Below, piece after piece: positions 61,863 through 64,000 of a stretch of DNA of 64,000 nt. This DNA is from Flavobacterium turcicum (GTDB taxonomy: Bacteria > Bacteroidota > Bacteroidia > Flavobacteriales > Flavobacteriaceae). Position 1 is the stretch's first letter, and the number at the start of each line of letters is the position of its first letter. The DNA lies in contig NZ_JAAOBY010000001.1 of NCBI RefSeq assembly GCF_011365745.1, positions 248,001-312,000 of the forward strand. Direction: 5' to 3'. A program made the position numbers and the translations under genes. The notes below the pieces were generated by a model that was not told where the DNA came from, searched no databases, and worked only from the letters and a program-made list of their open reading frames with translations.

Positions 61863-62963
61863 TTATGAAATTAGAAATAAAATTTTGTAAGTTTCAATTG
61901 CGCTCGCTAGCGATTCATGACTGATAATGATGCCACTACAAGCAAAAAAATGAAGTACAAACAGCCGTCCTAAAAAAGTGCTTACTAAGTTTTTTGGTAT
62001 TTGTTGAAAAAAGGAACCTGCAGAAATGGCTATTGCCTGCAAAATTCCCCAAATCAAGTAACGAATTGAAATTTCATGCCACATTGCAATTACAATCATC
62101 GTAATCCCCACGCCTAGCAGTGGTTTTCTGTAGTATGAACTAATAGGAGTGTAGATATAATCTTTGCAAAAAGACGATAACGACATGTGGTACTTTGTCC
62201 AGAAATCGCGCATGTTTGTTGTTAAAAATGGATAATTAAAATTTTCAGTTATCCGGTAACCCATCAATAAACTAAGACCTATTGCAATATCAGAGTACCC
62301 AGCAAATTGAAAGTAAGCATTTAAAACAAAACGAATAGTTTCTAAGTAATTTTGTAGCCAAATGTCACTTGGATCTAAATTTTTGATATAAAGGTTTGCC
62401 TTAAACGTAAACAAATAATTTCCTAGAATGACAATTTTAGACAAGCCATACAATACGCGTTGTAATCCGTCAGAAAAGTAGTCTTGATTAAAGCGTCTTC
62501 GTTGCCAATCCTTGACAAAATCAGCATAGCGGTTTATTGGACCAACAATAAATACGGGTAGAAAAAGATTATAGCTCAAGTAGAACAATAGGTTTGGGTT
62601 TTTAACTTTATCTTTAAAAAATTCTAAAGTGTAATGAATATTTCGAAACGCGTAATAAGAAATTCCCAAAGGCACAACCCAATTTTGTTCTAAAGCAATA
62701 GTTATTTTTATTGTCAATAGCAATAGCGCCAAAAACAGTAAGCTAATCCCTATTTTGAAGGTTTGTTTTAGTTTTGTATGATGCAGAAGGTAAAAATTTC
62801 CTATCGAAACAAATGTCAATAAAGCAAAAGATAATGGAGACTCATAAAGAATAAATAATCCAGTACAAATAATTTGCGATTGTAAAACATATTTTTTTGG
62901 CAAAATCCATGATAAAATAACCATAGGAATAGCAAAGCAAAACAAATGATAGACTAAGGTCAT
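61863..62963 (-). CDS. MBOAT-family O-acyltransferase, DltB-like
   Basis: A 366-residue inner-membrane protein with about ten helices. MBOAT landmarks: LGISYYAFRNIHYTLEFFKDK, GPINRYADFVKDWQRR, YSDIAIGLSLLMGYRITENFNYPF, TKYHMSLSSFCKDYIYTPIS and the catalytic His in IAMWHEISIRYLIWG. Family members move acyl groups across or onto envelope polymers. It overlaps the upstream SGNH gene by four bases and is followed by the DltX-like gene. Confidence 0.9.
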   Translation of the reverse strand: MTLVYHLFCFAIPMVILSWILPKKYVLQSQIICTGLFILYESPLSFALLTFVSIGNFYLLHHTKLKQTFKIGISLLFLALLLLTIKITIALEQNWVVPLGISYYAFRNIHYTLEFFKDKVKNPNLLFYLSYNLFLPVFIVGPINRYADFVKDWQRRRFNQDYFSDGLQRVLYGLSKIVILGNYLFTFKANLYIKNLDPSDIWLQNYLETIRFVLNAYFQFAGYSDIAIGLSLLMGYRITENFNYPFLTTNMRDFWTKYHMSLSSFCKDYIYTPISSYYRKPLLGVGITMIVIAMWHEISIRYLIWGILQAIAISAGSFFQQIPKNLVSTFLGRLFVLHFFACSGIIISHESLASAIETYKILFLIS

Positions 62964-63868
62964 GGTAATAATTTAAATTGAGTAATTAGCCAATCTTGGT
63001 ATTTTTTTGCGCCTTTGTAATTTAAATGGCCACCATCAACAAAGTCAGAATTATTCAATAGATTAGGATACTTCCAGAAGTCTATTTTATAGGTTCTTTG
63101 GTATTTTTTTAGTACTTCGATCCAAGCTTTTTTTTGAGTAGAACTTAACCAGATTTGTTCTAATTGAGGAGCACGAGGAAGATCTATAAAAATAATTTTT
63201 GTCTTTTTAAGCTGTAACGTTGAACAAGCCTCGTTTAAAATTTTATTTTCATTAAATAATCTAACAGAACGCTTTTTTTGTAATAATTGTTTATAATCTT
63301 CAATGTTAAACTGATCATGGAATAAAGCGTTTTCGGGTGTGATTTTAAAGAAATTTATTGTCTTTTCTGGAGCCAATCCAATTGTATTTTTGACAAAAAA
63401 AAATAAATTATTAATAGCAATTTTTAGATACTTCAAAGTTAACTCAGTTTCTTCACCATCAACCAAGATGTGATTGATCTCAATAAATAGATAATCTGGT
63501 GGATGATTTACTAATTCTTCAAAAAGTTTTAATTTGTTAATTTTTTCATTGTCTAGAGCATTAATTGCTATGGAGCAAATTTTTGGATTTGCTTTTGTTT
63601 GCTTTAATTCAAATTTTTCATCAATTGCGTTTAGGTTATATAAGGCATGACCTATTAAAGATGATCCTAAAAAAACAACTGATGGTCTTGCGGCATTTGA
63701 ACTGTTATTTACTTTTAAAATTTTTCTGACTTTAGTGTTGATATTTTTATATTCGATTTGTTTATTTTTCTTTTCAGTTTGTAAACCAAATACAGAAATT
63801 AATACAAGCACTAAAATGGTACTCACAGTATACAACCAAACTTTTAGCGGTGGACTCGTTTCGTTCAT
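62960..63868 (-). CDS. SGNH-hydrolase-like membrane-anchored protein, DltD-like
   Basis: A 302-residue protein with one N-terminal helix (VWLYTVSTILVLVLISVFGL) and an extracytoplasmic SGNH-type domain: PSVVFLGSSLIGHALYN (the block I Ser), LFIEINHIL and DGGHLNYKGAKKYQDWL (block V Asp-His). This is the layout of DltD and AlgX/AlgJ-type partners of MBOAT proteins. Overlaps: TAATG with the acyl carrier gene upstream, ATGA with the MBOAT gene downstream. Confidence 0.85.
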   Translation of the reverse strand: MNETSPPLKVWLYTVSTILVLVLISVFGLQTEKKNKQIEYKNINTKVRKILKVNNSSNAARPSVVFLGSSLIGHALYNLNAIDEKFELKQTKANPKICSIAINALDNEKINKLKLFEELVNHPPDYLFIEINHILVDGEETELTLKYLKIAINNLFFFVKNTIGLAPEKTINFFKITPENALFHDQFNIEDYKQLLQKKRSVRLFNENKILNEACSTLQLKKTKIIFIDLPRAPQLEQIWLSSTQKKAWIEVLKKYQRTYKIDFWKYPNLLNNSDFVDGGHLNYKGAKKYQDWLITQFKLLP

Positions 63869-64000
63869 TAATTAATTTTTTTTGAAATCATGGTGTGAAT
63901 TGAGCGAATGCTCGTCATTGACATAATCTCTGAAGTTGTAAATTGAATTGAAAAAATTTCTTCGAGTGTTGTTATAAAAATCAAGTTATTCAATGAGTCC
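63868..64000 (-). CDS. acyl carrier protein (DltC-like), 3' part
   Basis: Partial gene running off the window: DSLNNLIFITTLEEIFSIQF ... TTSEIMSMTSIRSIHTMI. DSL at the edge is the phosphopantetheine attachment site of acyl or peptidyl carrier proteins, followed by the usual helices 2-4. It overlaps the next gene by TAATG. It is probably the carrier for the acyl group used by this operon; the ligase should lie just beyond 64000. Confidence 0.82.
   Translation of the reverse strand, partial: DSLNNLIFITTLEEIFSIQFTTSEIMSMTSIRSIHTMISKKIN

Overview
The window looks like about 64 kb of chromosome from a member of the Flavobacteriaceae, most likely Flavobacterium or a close relative. The DNA is AT-rich, Shine-Dalgarno sequences are essentially absent, and several genes carry the Bacteroidetes promoter signature (TTG/TTTG, about 19-21 nt, TAnnTTTG). 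Gene content fits: TonB-dependent receptors, GH97 and GH3 glycosidases, DUF4292, DUF5689, DUF3078, DUF2480, DUF2452, and a SUF iron-sulfur cluster. All identifications were made by eye from translated sequence and remembered family motifs. No database search was run.

Layout. 1-1881: end of the F1Fo ATP synthase operon (atpA 3' part, atpG). 2104-9599: an acetyltransferase, then a co-directional envelope cluster (flippase, dut, sugar nucleotidyltransferase, TPR protein, DUF4292 lipoprotein, EnvC-like protein). 9703-17077: a lipoprotein, a TonB receptor, a cytochrome c/PQQ-type sugar dehydrogenase pair and a GH3 enzyme. 17286-21854: DUF2452, a large BNR/sortilin-like secreted protein and a Dabb protein. 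21970-26650: an accessory island ending at tRNA-Asn. 26785-31929: RseP, an old-yellow-enzyme, a Gfo/Idh/MocA oxidoreductase and an MFS transporter. 32426-39324: TonB receptor, DUF5689 lipoprotein, FKBP lipoprotein and GH97. 39625-44677: HflX, PepSY protein, secreted proteins and DUF3078. 44748-54791: the SUF cluster. 54967-61629: DUF898, M48, MBL, S8 and M1 proteins. 61717-64000: an operon resembling the D-alanylation (dlt) system, running off the window edge.

Three regions deserve attention. (1) The island holds an apparently complete homologue of DpnI, the nuclease that cuts methylated GATC. It sits between what look like wreckage of GATC methyltransferases: the first ~16 codons of a Dam/DpnM-type gene directly upstream, and a DpnA/HinfI-type methyltransferase lacking its catalytic DPPY motif downstream. 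This suggests that a DpnII-like cassette was overwritten by a DpnI-like one. Tandem tRNA-Asn 3'-end repeats lie beside it. (2) Every intergenic gap of sufA-B-C-D holds a four-helix-bundle (S23/IVS) gene, each framed by inverted repeats built from short iterated units. The architecture recalls intervening sequences of 23S rRNA, but here it lies inside a protein-coding operon. (3) The right edge encodes an acyl carrier protein, an SGNH/DltD-like protein, an MBOAT/DltB-like protein and a 47-residue one-helix protein ending in an F-x-Y-x-x-W motif, as in DltX.

Several families of intergenic palindromes (REP-like elements and iterated-unit hairpins) recur through the window and are listed separately.
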